Assembly: GCA_018260475.1 (NCBI GenBank)
Contig: JAGLBA010000002.1
Location: 120,960-184,959, forward strand
DNA length: 64,000 bases
Reading direction: 5' to 3'
Source of the DNA: Chryseobacterium sp.
GTDB lineage: Bacteria > Bacteroidota > Bacteroidia > Flavobacteriales > Weeksellaceae
Shown here piece by piece: positions 18,237 to 27,393 of this stretch. Position numbers and translations under genes: made by a program. Position 1 is the first letter of the stretch, and every line of letters starts with the position of its first letter. The notes beneath the pieces are model-generated. The model was given only the letters and a program-made list of their open reading frames with translations. It made no database searches and was not told the DNA's origin.

Positions 18237-19514
18237 CTATCTGTTATGTGATTGATTTTTTGGTTTATATTGTCCGGCACCAGTTGATTTTCTTGTTGAA
18301 GAACCCGTTGTAGCACGAGGCTGCGGTCTTTGTGATGGCACAAATCGCTTATTGTTGCTGTCGCGTATTTCCTCTTTCAAATCGTCGGCATGGTACGGGT
18401 GATTTTTCTCCACCGGAATTTTTTTACCGATGAGTTTCTCTGTATTTTTGAGATTGGAAAGGTCTAGACCGTCCACAAAAGATATGGAAACGCCCTCTGC
18501 GCCGGCTCTTCCGCTTCGTCCGATACGATGAACATAAGTCTCCGAAACATCTGAAAGTTCAAAGTTGATGACATATTTAAGTTCATCAATATCAATTCCT
18601 CTTGCGGCGATGTCGGTGGCTACCAAAACTCTTGTTTTTCCGGATTTAAAGTTCGCAAGTGCGTTTTGTCTTGCGTTTTGCGACTTATTACCGTGGATAG
18701 CTTCGGCAGAAATTTTATGGCTTTGAAGCTTGCGAGCAATCTTGTCGGAGCCGTGTTTGGTTCTTGCAAAAACCAAAACGGAGCCGGAAATATCGTTCTG
18801 TAAAATATGCGTCAATAGGTCAAGTTTGTCGTCTTTCTCCACAAAATAAACCTTCTGCTGAATAGTATCTGCAGTTGCAGAAATAGGCGCGACGGCTACT
18901 TTTACGGGATTGTTCAGGATGGTGTTGGATAGTTCGTTGATTTCCTTCGGGAAGGTGGCGGAGAAAAACAAAGTCTGTCTTTTTTCCGGAATCAGTTTCA
19001 CAATTTTCTTTACATCATGTACAAAGCCCATGTCCAGCATACGGTCGGCCTCGTCTAATACGAAGATTTCGAGGTCTTTAAGGGAAATAATTCTTTGGTT
19101 GATAAAATCCAAAAGTCGTCCCGGTGTTGCAACAAGTATGTCCACGCCTTTGCGCAGCGCATTTTCCTGTGCGCCTTGTTTCACACCACCGAAAACCACG
19201 AGTGTTTTTAATGGTAAATTGTGCCCGTAAGCATGAAAACTTTCCTCAATCTGAATCGCAAGTTCGCGAGTTGGCGTAAGTATTAGCGCACGGATGTGCG
19301 GTTTGCCTTCGGATTTCTTTTTGGTTAAATTTTGAAGAATCGGGATGGCGAATGCTGCCGTTTTACCAGTTCCGGTTTGTGCCGTTCCGAGGAGGTCTTT
19401 GCCCTCTAAAGCCGGTGGAATTGCTTGTTGTTGGATAGGTGTAGGTTTTTCATAACCTTCTTTTTCGAGCGCCTTCAATATGGGCTCAATTAGTTGTAAG
19501 TCTGTAAATAACAA
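18237..19514 (-). CDS. rhlE: DEAD-box RNA helicase, RhlE type (UUG start)
   Basis: RNA helicase of the RhlE subfamily, acting in ribosome maturation or RNA turnover. It has 425 residues with Q motif (EKPTPIQQQAIP), motif I AQTGTGKT (45-52), DEAD near 153, SAT near 184 and HRIGRSGRAG (motif VI), then a short basic tail (RPQPRATTGSSTRKS). The family N-terminus (xxFxxLxLxEPILKAL) matches translation from a TTG codon at 19512-19514; no in-frame ATG lies between the last upstream stop and this point, so a UUG start is likely. The 5' leader is long (about 130 nt from a TATCTTTG promoter) and contains a perfect 10-bp hairpin, suggesting post-transcriptional control. Confidence 0.94.
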   Translation of the reverse strand: MLFTDLQLIEPILKALEKEGYEKPTPIQQQAIPPALEGKDLLGTAQTGTGKTAAFAIPILQNLTKKKSEGKPHIRALILTPTRELAIQIEESFHAYGHNLPLKTLVVFGGVKQGAQENALRKGVDILVATPGRLLDFINQRIISLKDLEIFVLDEADRMLDMGFVHDVKKIVKLIPEKRQTLFFSATFPKEINELSNTILNNPVKVAVAPISATADTIQQKVYFVEKDDKLDLLTHILQNDISGSVLVFARTKHGSDKIARKLQSHKISAEAIHGNKSQNARQNALANFKSGKTRVLVATDIAARGIDIDELKYVINFELSDVSETYVHRIGRSGRAGAEGVSISFVDGLDLSNLKNTEKLIGKKIPVEKNHPYHADDLKEEIRDSNNKRFVPSQRPQPRATTGSSTRKSTGAGQYKPKNQSHNR

Positions 19515-19579
19515 GATATTTAAGTTGTTAAAATTAGTGCGGTCGATGCGTTTTGCTTCTTCATTGTTCTTGCACTTCG

Positions 19580-19602
19580 AAAAAATTTCATCGAAATTTT
19601 TT
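19580..19602 (-). promoter_or_regulatory. Perfect hairpin in the rhlE 5' leader
   Basis: Ten-base-pair perfect stem AAAAAATTTC/GAAATTTTTT with a 3-base loop, about 65-90 bases before the UUG start and inside the predicted leader. On the minus strand the second arm ends in a T-run, so it could act as an attenuator or as a cold-sensitive structure. Function is inferred. Confidence 0.5.
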
Positions 19603-19649
19603 GGAGTAATAAATTACTGAAATGGCTGAGTAATGCCGCGAATGTGCCG

Positions 19650-19657
19650 CAAAGATA
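19650..19657 (-). promoter_or_regulatory. Promoter -7 element of rhlE (TATCTTTG)
   Basis: Exact TAnnTTTG match on the minus strand, 135 bases before the start codon, implying an unusually long leader. Confidence 0.55.
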
Positions 19658-19802
19658 GTAAATTTAAATTTAACAGAAACCTCTGTTCTAATCGCTGGCT
19701 GTTTAGCCGCTTTCTATAATTCCAAAATCCATGGATTTCATTTCCTCACAACTAAAAAATATCGTAATTTGGCAAATATAAATTTTTACTTTAAAAAATC
19801 AA

Positions 19803-20933
19803 ATGTCAACACTTACTTTTGCCGAGAAAATCGCACAGGCAGACAATTTTTTGCCTATCAACGGAACCGACCATATCGAATTCTATGTGGGAAATGCCAA
19901 GCAGGCGGCTCATTTTTACAAAACTGCCTTTGGGTTTCAGTCTGTAGCTTATGCAGGTCCTGAAACTGGCGTTAGGGATCGCGCTTCTTATGTCCTCCAA
20001 CAAGGGAAAATCCGTTTGGTACTCACCTCTGGTTTAAAGTCGGATTCCGCAGTTTGTCATCATGTCAACAAGCATGGCGACGGTGTGAAGGTCCTGGCTC
20101 TTTGGGTAGATGATGCATACAGTGCCTACGAAGAAACCACAAAACGCGGCGCAAAATCCTATATGGAACCGATGACTTTGACCGACGAACACGGAGAAGT
20201 ACGCATGTCCGGAATCTACACCTATGGCGAAACTGTGCATTTGTTCGTGGAGAGAAAAAACTATAATGGACCTTTCATACCGGGTTACCAAAAATGGGAA
20301 AGTGACTATAAACCAACCGATTGCGGATTGCTTTATGTGGATCATTGCGTAGGTAATGTGGGCTGGAACAGAATGTTGCCTGTTGTGAAATGGTATGAAG
20401 ATGTGATGGGTTTTGTAAATATCCTTACTTTTGATGACAAGCAAATCAACACAGAATATTCTGCGCTGATGTCTAAAGTAATGAGCAATGGAAACGGCTT
20501 CGCCAAATTCCCAATAAATGAGCCTGCAGAAGGCAAGAGAAAATCCCAAGTAGAGGAATATTTGGATTTTTACGAAGGTGAGGGCGTGCAGCACATCGCC
20601 TTGGCGACGAAAGACATCGTTAAAACTGTAACCGACCTAAAAGCAAGGGGTATCGAATTCCTTTCTGCGCCGCCAGAAGCTTACTACGAAATGGTGCCGG
20701 AAAGAGTGGGACATATTGACGAAGACCTGAAAAGACTTCAGGATTTGGGAATCCTTATTGATCATGATGAAGAGGGATATTTGCTACAAATTTTTACCAA
20801 ACCGGTAGAAGACCGCCCAACCCTATTCTTTGAAATCATCGAAAGACATGGCGCGCAAAGTTTCGGTGCGGGAAACTTTAAGGCACTTTTCGAAGCCTTG
20901 GAAAAAGAGCAGGCGAAGAGAGGAAACCTCTAA
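19803..20933 (+). CDS. hppD: 4-hydroxyphenylpyruvate dioxygenase
   Basis: Non-haem Fe(II) dioxygenase that turns 4-hydroxyphenylpyruvate into homogentisate, the second step of tyrosine breakdown. At 376 residues the length is right. The two vicinal-oxygen-chelate halves are visible; the C-terminal half has the iron ligands His181 (YVDHCVGN), His264 (VQHIALAT) and Glu344 (FFEIIERHG). The Gly/Phe-rich C-terminal helix GAQSFGAGNFKALFEALEKE that caps the active site is intact. Downstream on the same strand lie fumarylacetoacetase and a flavin reductase-like gene, so this is the local tyrosine catabolic cluster, although homogentisate 1,2-dioxygenase is not in it. A terminator separates it from the next gene. 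Confidence 0.97.
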   Translation: MSTLTFAEKIAQADNFLPINGTDHIEFYVGNAKQAAHFYKTAFGFQSVAYAGPETGVRDRASYVLQQGKIRLVLTSGLKSDSAVCHHVNKHGDGVKVLALWVDDAYSAYEETTKRGAKSYMEPMTLTDEHGEVRMSGIYTYGETVHLFVERKNYNGPFIPGYQKWESDYKPTDCGLLYVDHCVGNVGWNRMLPVVKWYEDVMGFVNILTFDDKQINTEYSALMSKVMSNGNGFAKFPINEPAEGKRKSQVEEYLDFYEGEGVQHIALATKDIVKTVTDLKARGIEFLSAPPEAYYEMVPERVGHIDEDLKRLQDLGILIDHDEEGYLLQIFTKPVEDRPTLFFEIIERHGAQSFGAGNFKALFEALEKEQAKRGNL

Positions 20934-20945
20934 AAATCAATTACA

Positions 20946-20974
20946 ACGGCGAAGCGCCCTGTTTCGCCGTTTAT
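20946..20974 (+). terminator. Intrinsic terminator of hppD
   Basis: ACGGCGAA/TTCGCCGT stem, followed by TTATTTT, 15 bases after the hppD stop. Confidence 0.7.
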
Positions 20975-20993
20975 TTTAATATTAAACACAAAA

Positions 20994-21458
20994 ATGAAAA
21001 AAATATTTTTTACAGCAACTTTGGTTTTGCTTTCATTAACTGCAAAAGCCCAATACGGCACGATAAACGCTGTTTTGGATCGATTGGAGGAACGCCGTGG
21101 CATTAATCAAGACTTGAAGGAAGTCAATCTATACGACAAGAAATTTGTTTTGGTTAAGGATTTCGATGACCATACGGAAAGAGATTTCATCGTCATTAAA
21201 GGAAATAATGCAACCTATGTCGAAATGTTTGATGATAAAAAGACCGGGCAAACTTCCACCAACCTATTTACAGGAAATTTGTTGAGGACGAAACGCAACA
21301 TTCTTTCTTTCTATTTTGATAAACTGGAAAATCAAAAAATCGCGATTCCACTATCCAAAAACCTACTGCTAACCAAGCAAAAGGATATTCTTTATCTATT
21401 GGATATCAATAACAACGACCGCTGGATAGATGAAATATCTTACGGCAAAGCAAAGTAA
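20994..21458 (+). CDS. Small secreted protein of unknown function
   Basis: I do not recognise a family. The 154-residue product has a clear signal peptide (MKKIFFTATLVLLSLTAKAQ, cleavage after Ala19) and a charged mature part with segments such as DKKFVLVKDFDDHTERDFIVIKG and DDKKTGQTSTNLFTGNLLRTK, suggesting a small soluble periplasmic beta-rich protein. There is no cysteine in the mature part and no lipobox or sorting domain. It sits between hppD and fahA with terminators on both sides, so it is probably a single-gene unit rather than an enzyme of the pathway. Confidence 0.8.
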   Translation: MKKIFFTATLVLLSLTAKAQYGTINAVLDRLEERRGINQDLKEVNLYDKKFVLVKDFDDHTERDFIVIKGNNATYVEMFDDKKTGQTSTNLFTGNLLRTKRNILSFYFDKLENQKIAIPLSKNLLLTKQKDILYLLDINNNDRWIDEISYGKAK

Positions 21459-21468
21459 CAAACATAAT

Positions 21469-21494
21469 AGTTCGGCTCAATCCGGACTTTTTTT
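21469..21494 (+). terminator. Intrinsic terminator of the small secreted protein gene
   Basis: AGTTCGG/CCGGACT stem (one G-U pair) with a short loop, followed by seven T. Confidence 0.7.
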
Positions 21495-21519
21495 ATAAAT
21501 TTAAAATAAAACAAAAAGT

Positions 21520-22767
21520 ATGATATCATTTGTAGATTATAACGAAAATTCAGACTTCTCAATTCACAATATTCCTTTTGGGGTAGCGGTTTTTAACAAA
21601 GAGTACATAGCAGTATGCACGCGGATTGGCAATATGGTCGTGGATTTGGCTACGCTTTATGATTATGGTTTTTTGGATGGAATCGAAGGCCTTGTTGAAA
21701 ATGTTTTCGAGGCTTATACCTTGAATGAATTTATTGAGTTGGGAAAACCGGTTACTACGGCGGTTAGGACTAAAATTCAAGAACTTTTTTTGGAAGGGTC
21801 TTTGTTGTCCAATGATGAAAAATCTATTGCTGATTGCTTCTTTGAACTCGATCAAGTGAAAATGCTGATGCCTGTTCATGTTCCAAATTATACCGATTTT
21901 TATAGCAGCATAGAGCACGCCACCAATGTCGGCATTATGTTCCGTGACCCTGCGAACGCACTGTTGCCCAATTGGAAACATCTTCCGGTAGGCTACCACG
22001 GGCGCGCTTCTTCCATCGTGGTTTCTGGTACGGAAATTCACCGTCCGAAAGGTCAAATGAAGCCTGCCGATGCCGATAAGCCGGTGTTTGGACCTTGTAA
22101 ACAATTGGATTTCGAATTAGAAATGGCGTTCATCGTGAATAGAAATACGGAGATGGGAGAAAGTATCTCCACTGCCGAGGCAGAGGATGCCATTTTCGGG
22201 ATGGTTTTGTTCAATGACTGGAGCGCGCGCGACATTCAAAGTTGGGAATATGTTCCGCTCGGACCGTTTTTGGCAAAGAATTTCGGAAGTTCCGTTTCGC
22301 CGTGGGTTGTGACGCTGGAGGCATTGGAACCATTCCGAACCGCTTCTCCTAAGCAGGATCCTGAGGTTTTGGATTATCTTAAATTTGACGGTGATAAAAA
22401 CTTTGACATTAACCTCGAAGTTTCATTAAAGCCTGAAAATGGTGATGAAAATGTGATTTGCAACAGCAATTTCAAATATATGTACTGGAATATGGCGCAG
22501 CAATTGGCGCACCACACCGTGAATGGTTGTAATGTGGAAGTGGGCGATATGTATGCTTCCGGTACTATTTCCGGGAAGGATGAGCAATCCTATGGCTCCA
22601 TGCTGGAACTCACTTGGAGAGGTACAAAGCCTTTCACGCTGAGCAATGGCGAGGAGAGAAAATTCATCAAGGATAATGATACAGTCATCATGCGTGGGTA
22701 TGCCCAAAAAGACGGCGTGCGTGTAGGTTTTGGGGAGGTTTCTGGTAAGATATTGCCAGCGAAATAA
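21520..22767 (+). CDS. fahA: Fumarylacetoacetase
   Basis: Last enzyme of homogentisate catabolism, hydrolysing fumarylacetoacetate to fumarate and acetoacetate. At 415 residues it has the two-domain form: an N-terminal SH3-like part (PFGVAVFNKEYIAVCTRIGN) and the FAH fold. Catalytic and metal-binding segments include DFYSSIEHATNVGIMFRDP with the Asp and the catalytic His, YHGRASSIVVSGT, LDFELEMAFIV (metal Glu residues), FGMVLFNDWSARDIQSWEYVP split across about 230-250, and GTISGKDEQSYGSMLELTWRG. The acetoacetate formed could be activated by the CoA-transferase encoded near 7 kb. A flavin reductase-like gene follows after 18 bp, likely cotranscribed. Confidence 0.97.
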   Translation: MISFVDYNENSDFSIHNIPFGVAVFNKEYIAVCTRIGNMVVDLATLYDYGFLDGIEGLVENVFEAYTLNEFIELGKPVTTAVRTKIQELFLEGSLLSNDEKSIADCFFELDQVKMLMPVHVPNYTDFYSSIEHATNVGIMFRDPANALLPNWKHLPVGYHGRASSIVVSGTEIHRPKGQMKPADADKPVFGPCKQLDFELEMAFIVNRNTEMGESISTAEAEDAIFGMVLFNDWSARDIQSWEYVPLGPFLAKNFGSSVSPWVVTLEALEPFRTASPKQDPEVLDYLKFDGDKNFDINLEVSLKPENGDENVICNSNFKYMYWNMAQQLAHHTVNGCNVEVGDMYASGTISGKDEQSYGSMLELTWRGTKPFTLSNGEERKFIKDNDTVIMRGYAQKDGVRVGFGEVSGKILPAK

Positions 22768-22785
22768 GCTTAATATAGATATCAC

Positions 22786-23607
22786 ATGAAGACCGTAATC
22801 CCTAAAGATATTACTGCGGTACAGTTGCAGATGATTATGCAAACTGCCATTTCGCCACGCCCGATAGCTCTAGCTTCGACTATTGATAAAGAGGGAAATC
22901 CCAATCTTTCACCGTTCAGTTTTTTTAATATGTTCAGCACGGTACCACCGATTTTGATATTTTCACCATCCCGCCGGGTGCGCGATAATACCACGAAACA
23001 TACATTGGAAAATGTATTGGTAGTACCAGAAGTGGTCATCGGAACTGTGAATTTCCCTATAGTGCAACAGATTTCGCTTTCCTCCACGGAATATGATTTA
23101 GGAGTCAATGAGTTTGTTAAATCTGGCCTGACAATGAAAGACGCGGATTTAATTCAGCCAAAACTTATAGAAGAATGTCCTGTAAATTTTGAATGTAAAG
23201 TGATAGAAGTCAAGTCTTTGGGGAATGATGGCGGCTCCGGGAATTTGGTGATTTGCGAGATTATAAAAATCCATATTCGTGAAGAATATTTGGACAAAAA
23301 TGGAAATTTAGACCAGGTAAAACTGGATATGGTGGCACGACTGGGTGGTAATATCTATTCCCGCAATAATGCAGAAAATTTATTTGAAGTGCCAAAGCCA
23401 TTGGCAACCAAAGGAATAGGTTTTGATAAATTACCAGCTAGTATCCGATATTCCAAAATTTTTACAGGTAACGACCTCGGAATGCTGGCTAATGTAGAAG
23501 AATTAGCTGAAGCTGAATTTTCTGATGATGAAGAAACGCATAAAAGAGCGCAAATATATTTATCTGAAAATGATGTAGAAAGTGCTTGGAAAATTTTATT
23601 GAAGTAA
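22786..23607 (+). CDS. Flavin reductase-like (FMN-binding split barrel) protein
   Basis: Member of the flavin reductase domain family with an FMN-binding split-barrel fold. It has 273 residues; the family signature AISPRPIALASTIDKEGNPN (about residues 18-37) and SPFSFFNMFSTVPPILIFSPSRR (split across 39-60) cover the flavin site, and LGGNIYSRNN near 187 is the C-terminal hallmark of the Bacteroidota subfamily. It overlaps no neighbour but lies 18 bp after fahA, and in relatives this gene often travels with tyrosine catabolic genes, so a role in that pathway is inferred, not shown. The reaction is unknown. Confidence 0.85.
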   Translation: MKTVIPKDITAVQLQMIMQTAISPRPIALASTIDKEGNPNLSPFSFFNMFSTVPPILIFSPSRRVRDNTTKHTLENVLVVPEVVIGTVNFPIVQQISLSSTEYDLGVNEFVKSGLTMKDADLIQPKLIEECPVNFECKVIEVKSLGNDGGSGNLVICEIIKIHIREEYLDKNGNLDQVKLDMVARLGGNIYSRNNAENLFEVPKPLATKGIGFDKLPASIRYSKIFTGNDLGMLANVEELAEAEFSDDEETHKRAQIYLSENDVESAWKILLK

Positions 23608-23612
23608 AAAAG

Positions 23613-23642
23613 AACCGTCAGCCAATCAAGGCTGGCGGTTTT
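23613..23642. terminator. Bidirectional terminator between the flavin reductase and M16 genes
   Basis: Eleven-base-pair stem AACCGTCAGCC/GGCTGGCGGTT (one G-U pair) with an AATCAA loop, flanked by A-run and T-run for the two convergent genes. Confidence 0.8.
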
Positions 23643-23644
23643 AC

Positions 23645-26509
23645 TTAATATCCAAAAACTTCTTCTAACGAAAGCTCTCGGAATGTCCCCAGTTTTTCCA
23701 CTGCGGCCATGTCCAAATTTTCTCGTTTCCCGATAATCGCTGTGTTATATTTTAAATCGCCCAAATAGTTTTCATAAAACTTCTTCAAACTCTCAAAATC
23801 CAATGCTTCAATTTCCTTGAAAATATCTTCGCGGAAATCGTGAGAGATGCCTAATTTTTGGAGTTTTTTATAATTGAAAAACATATTTGTACGCGTAATC
23901 CTTCCGGCTAAAATCTGTTTCATCGCATTTTTTCGAGCGTTTTGAAACTGCTTTTCTGCTTCGGGAAGGTGGGTCATCAGGCTGTTCATGGTGTCTGCCG
24001 CTACTCCAAGTTTATCAGGCTGGGTGCCGATGTAGGCCGTCACATAATCTGGGTGCCCCAACTCGCCACTTGCACCATAGGTCACATACGCCGAGTACGC
24101 CAAACTCTTGCTCTCGCGGATTTCCTGAAAAACGATAGAGGAGAGCCCGCGCCCAAAATATTCATTAAACACATTGATTTTACCAAAATTCGCCGTGTTC
24201 ACATTTTGCCCTTTTGCCACGCGGCTCATTTCCATTTGCACCATGTCGTAATTCACAAAATAAACATTTCCGCCTGTTTCTGGTTCAGGGTAGATTTTCT
24301 TTGGAGGAACGGGCAATGTCTCAGGCAGTGTAGTTTCTTCCAAAGTGGTTTTCAACTTATCATAATCATTTCCGAAATAAAACACTTCATAAGGCGAAGT
24401 AAAGAGTTGGCAAAGCCTATCGGTAAGGTCTTTCGCATTGATAGACTGCAATTCCTTGGTGGTCAAAACATCCGTAGTTCGGGAGAATGCACCGAATTTC
24501 GCATAGTTTACCAATGCGTTCATGATTCGGTTTTTATCCTTTTTCGCGGCATCCCGTCCTTCCAAAATGGTTTTTACAAAGTTATCATACACCGCTTGCT
24601 CAGGTTTGGCATCGGTAATCCAGTGTTGGAGCAATTCTATTCCGCGGCGAATATTTTTTTCCAATCCCGTGATGGAAATGTCCAGTTGATCTGGCAAAGT
24701 TTTAAAATCATGGGCAACCCCAATTTTGAAAAACTCTTCTTTCAACTCTTGCGGGGAGAATTTTTCGGTTCCTAAATACTGTAGAAGTTGTGTGGAAAGT
24801 GCCAGCTTGTTATCGTGGTCACCGCCAAATGGGAAAATGAAATGTACTTGTGCCAGATCATTGGATTTGTTGCGCACGAAACTGAGTTTTTTACCGCTAA
24901 TGGTTTCTGTTTTTATTTCATCACCATAATTCACAAATTCAGCAGAAATTTCTCCTGCTGGCATTGCCAAAATGTTTTTTAAATATTCAGATTGCCCTTC
25001 CCTATTAATTTTTAAAGGGGTGATTCCCGGATTTTCTACGCGAAGTAACTTGTCATTTTCGCCATTTTCTTTGAAAATTGCCACAAAATTTTCTTTGAAG
25101 AAGGCATTTGCAAAATCCACTACTTCGGTTTTCGTAATCGTGGAATAGTCGTCCATCTCGCGGAGTTCCTGTTCCCAAGTTCTACCTTTTATATAGACAT
25201 CATACAGGTTGGATGCCAGCCCGTCGGCAGTTTCCAATGTTTTGAGCTGTTGTACTCGGAAATCATTGATGATCGCAGGAATCAGCCATTCTGGGAATTC
25301 GCCTTTTTTTATTAAATTGATTTGCTCGAGGAGCATTTGCATTCCTTCATCCAGCGTCTGCTCTTCTTTTGGGACAATCACTGCCGAAACATAGCCGTAC
25401 TCGCGGAAGCCTATCGCAAAAGCCTGAGCCCATAGCGCAGATTGTTTTTGGTTGATATTTAAATCCAAAAGTCCGGCCTCTCCGCGGTTGCTGAGAATAT
25501 TGGCGGCCACATCGGCCAGCATGGCTTCGCGGGTGCCGTAACCATCTGTGCGCCAAGCAATTTGCACGCGTGCAATGGTAGGACTTTTTACCGTTCTTTT
25601 TACGATTTCAGTCTGTGGCTGTTCTAAAATTTTAATTTTTTGAGGAAGTTCGCGGTATTCAAATGGTCCGAAATACTGATCTACCAACTGAATGGTCTTT
25701 TCAAAATCCAAATCCCCCACCAATACCATCGCATAATTGTTCGGAACATAATATTCCTCGAAATATTTATGAATCGCCTTCATGCTTGGGTTTTTCAGGT
25801 GCTCTGCCTTCCCGAGAGTGGTCTGTTGCCCGTTCGGATGCGTTGGGAAAAGGGCGTCCATCAGTTCATTATTTACCAACCGCGCATCGTTATCTTGCGC
25901 CCGGTTGAATTCCTCATATACGGATTCCAATTCCGTGTGGAATAGACGAAGAACGAGGTTAGAGAAGCGTTCGCTTTCTATTTTCAGCCATTTTTCCAGT
26001 TCATTTGCAGGGATGTTATTTTTATAAACCGTTTCATCCAGCCAGGTGTGGGCGTTTGTTCCTGTAGCACCCAGGGAAGAAATCGCCTTGTCGTATTCGT
26101 TGGCAAGGGCATATTTGGAGGTTTCTTGGGAAATTTCATCTATTTGGCGGTAGATTTCTTTTTTCTTTTCAGGGTTTTCCTCTGCTTTATGCTTTTCAAA
26201 AAGTTCTGAAATTTCATTTAACAAAGACTTTTCTTTATCCCAATCCAAAGTTCCCAATTTTGAAGTTCCTTTGAACATCATGTGTTCCAAGTAATGCGAA
26301 AGCCCTGTGTTATCAGCGGGATCATTGTTGCTGCCCGTGCGTACAGGAATATAAGTCTGGATTTTTGGGGCATCAAAATTTTGAGCAAGAAAAACTTTTA
26401 ATCCATTTTTTAGCGTGTAAATTCTTACGCCGTGCGGATCGTTGATAATGGATTGATAGGTGTACCCGTTTTTATCGGTATGGGTCTCTGTTTTATAGTT
26501 TGGTGCCAT
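23645..26509 (-). CDS. M16 family zinc metallopeptidase (pitrilysin/insulinase type)
   Basis: Large zinc peptidase with active N-terminal and inactive C-terminal M16 halves, degrading peptides. The chosen ATG (26507-26509) gives 954 residues; an ATG 21 bases upstream would add only seven atypical residues. The inverted zinc motif HYLEH lies at residues 72-76 and the third-ligand helix is ELESVYEEFNRAQDND. The C-terminal half shows the typical GGNVYFVNYDMVQMEMSR and FQEIRESKSLAYSAYVTYG segments. No signal peptide is visible, so a cytoplasmic location is likely. It is a single gene ending at a bidirectional terminator. Confidence 0.93.
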   Translation of the reverse strand: MAPNYKTETHTDKNGYTYQSIINDPHGVRIYTLKNGLKVFLAQNFDAPKIQTYIPVRTGSNNDPADNTGLSHYLEHMMFKGTSKLGTLDWDKEKSLLNEISELFEKHKAEENPEKKKEIYRQIDEISQETSKYALANEYDKAISSLGATGTNAHTWLDETVYKNNIPANELEKWLKIESERFSNLVLRLFHTELESVYEEFNRAQDNDARLVNNELMDALFPTHPNGQQTTLGKAEHLKNPSMKAIHKYFEEYYVPNNYAMVLVGDLDFEKTIQLVDQYFGPFEYRELPQKIKILEQPQTEIVKRTVKSPTIARVQIAWRTDGYGTREAMLADVAANILSNRGEAGLLDLNINQKQSALWAQAFAIGFREYGYVSAVIVPKEEQTLDEGMQMLLEQINLIKKGEFPEWLIPAIINDFRVQQLKTLETADGLASNLYDVYIKGRTWEQELREMDDYSTITKTEVVDFANAFFKENFVAIFKENGENDKLLRVENPGITPLKINREGQSEYLKNILAMPAGEISAEFVNYGDEIKTETISGKKLSFVRNKSNDLAQVHFIFPFGGDHDNKLALSTQLLQYLGTEKFSPQELKEEFFKIGVAHDFKTLPDQLDISITGLEKNIRRGIELLQHWITDAKPEQAVYDNFVKTILEGRDAAKKDKNRIMNALVNYAKFGAFSRTTDVLTTKELQSINAKDLTDRLCQLFTSPYEVFYFGNDYDKLKTTLEETTLPETLPVPPKKIYPEPETGGNVYFVNYDMVQMEMSRVAKGQNVNTANFGKINVFNEYFGRGLSSIVFQEIRESKSLAYSAYVTYGASGELGHPDYVTAYIGTQPDKLGVAADTMNSLMTHLPEAEKQFQNARKNAMKQILAGRITRTNMFFNYKKLQKLGISHDFREDIFKEIEALDFESLKKFYENYLGDLKYNTAIIGKRENLDMAAVEKLGTFRELSLEEVFGY

Positions 26510-26642
26510 TTTATTTGTTTTGAAAATCACAAGTTGGCAAATTTACGGAAAGTTACGAGAATCATTAGAGGCAAAATTGTTATAATGCCCGCAAGGATCC
26601 TATTTTCTTTTTTAAATTTGTAAAAATAAACTTACCTCAACC

Positions 26643-27335
26643 ATGGATACCGATGCTCACCACCGCCAAGCGAAATTTGTATCTTCTTTTGAAGAGCTGA
26701 TGGCAGAGCCTTTCACCGGTTTTAGGAATGCGGCTTGTTGGAAAAGGGATTTGCGCGGGGATTTCAAAGAAATTGTTTCAAAATTAAAGTTGAGGGATAA
26801 AATCACCGAAATTTCTCCGCAAGAACTGATGGCACTGCAATTATCCGAGGCCGGTCAGGCCGCAAAAGATGTGATTTTGTCAGATTTAAAGTTGCTTTCG
26901 GATGCCGGAGCCACGCCAATCATTAATCTGTTGAAATGTTATGAGCGGGATACGGAGTTCGATTTTATCTCTACGGATGTTTATTCTTTCCATATCGACC
27001 GGTCGCCCGTTGGCATGGAAACTTTTCTGTGTACTTACCACGGCGCGTCTAGTGAAATTGTGCGCAACGACCAGGCTGATAAAAAAATATTGATTCCGGA
27101 AGTCAGGGAGAAATTAAAGCAGCTTTACACAGGCATTGATGATGGTTTTGAGGAATTCCTCACCGAAAATTTTTTCGATTTACATTACGAAGCTAAAGCG
27201 GGCGCGGAGATTCTCAATTTAGGAACCGGACATCTTTGGAAATTGGCAGTAGATCATCCTCAGCAATCCTCTTTGTCGTGTATCCACCGCGCTCCAGATG
27301 AAAATGGTGCGTTGCGTCTGTTATTGATTTGTTAA
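26643..27335 (+). CDS. DUF1826 domain-containing protein
   Basis: Soluble 230-residue protein that I assign to DUF1826 from the central motif VYSFHIDRSPVGMETFLCTY followed by HGASSEIV; the family pattern is FHxDRVxxRLLCTYxGPGTEW. The preceding segment YERDTEFDFISTDV and the final HRAPDEN-GALRLLL region fit as well. The function is unknown; in proteobacteria such genes are linked to zinc limitation, which I cannot test here. It is divergent from the M16 gene (133 bp apart) and ends at a terminator shared with rplS. Confidence 0.7.
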   Translation: MDTDAHHRQAKFVSSFEELMAEPFTGFRNAACWKRDLRGDFKEIVSKLKLRDKITEISPQELMALQLSEAGQAAKDVILSDLKLLSDAGATPIINLLKCYERDTEFDFISTDVYSFHIDRSPVGMETFLCTYHGASSEIVRNDQADKKILIPEVREKLKQLYTGIDDGFEEFLTENFFDLHYEAKAGAEILNLGTGHLWKLAVDHPQQSSLSCIHRAPDENGALRLLLIC

Positions 27336-27346
27336 ATGATAGCAAT

Positions 27347-27379
27347 GAAAAAAGCCACCCGCAAGCGGATGGCTTTTAT
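27347..27379. terminator. Bidirectional terminator between DUF1826 gene and rplS
   Basis: AAAAGCCAcCCGC/GCGGaTGGCTTTT hairpin with one internal mismatch and a 2-base-plus loop, with A and T runs on both sides. Confidence 0.75.
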
Positions 27380-27393
27380 AAATGAATATGGTC

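Noticed and set aside
23942-24775. 277-codon open frame opposite the M16 peptidase gene
   Set aside because: Antisense to a conserved coding region, Ile/Phe/His-rich translation without any recognisable motif.
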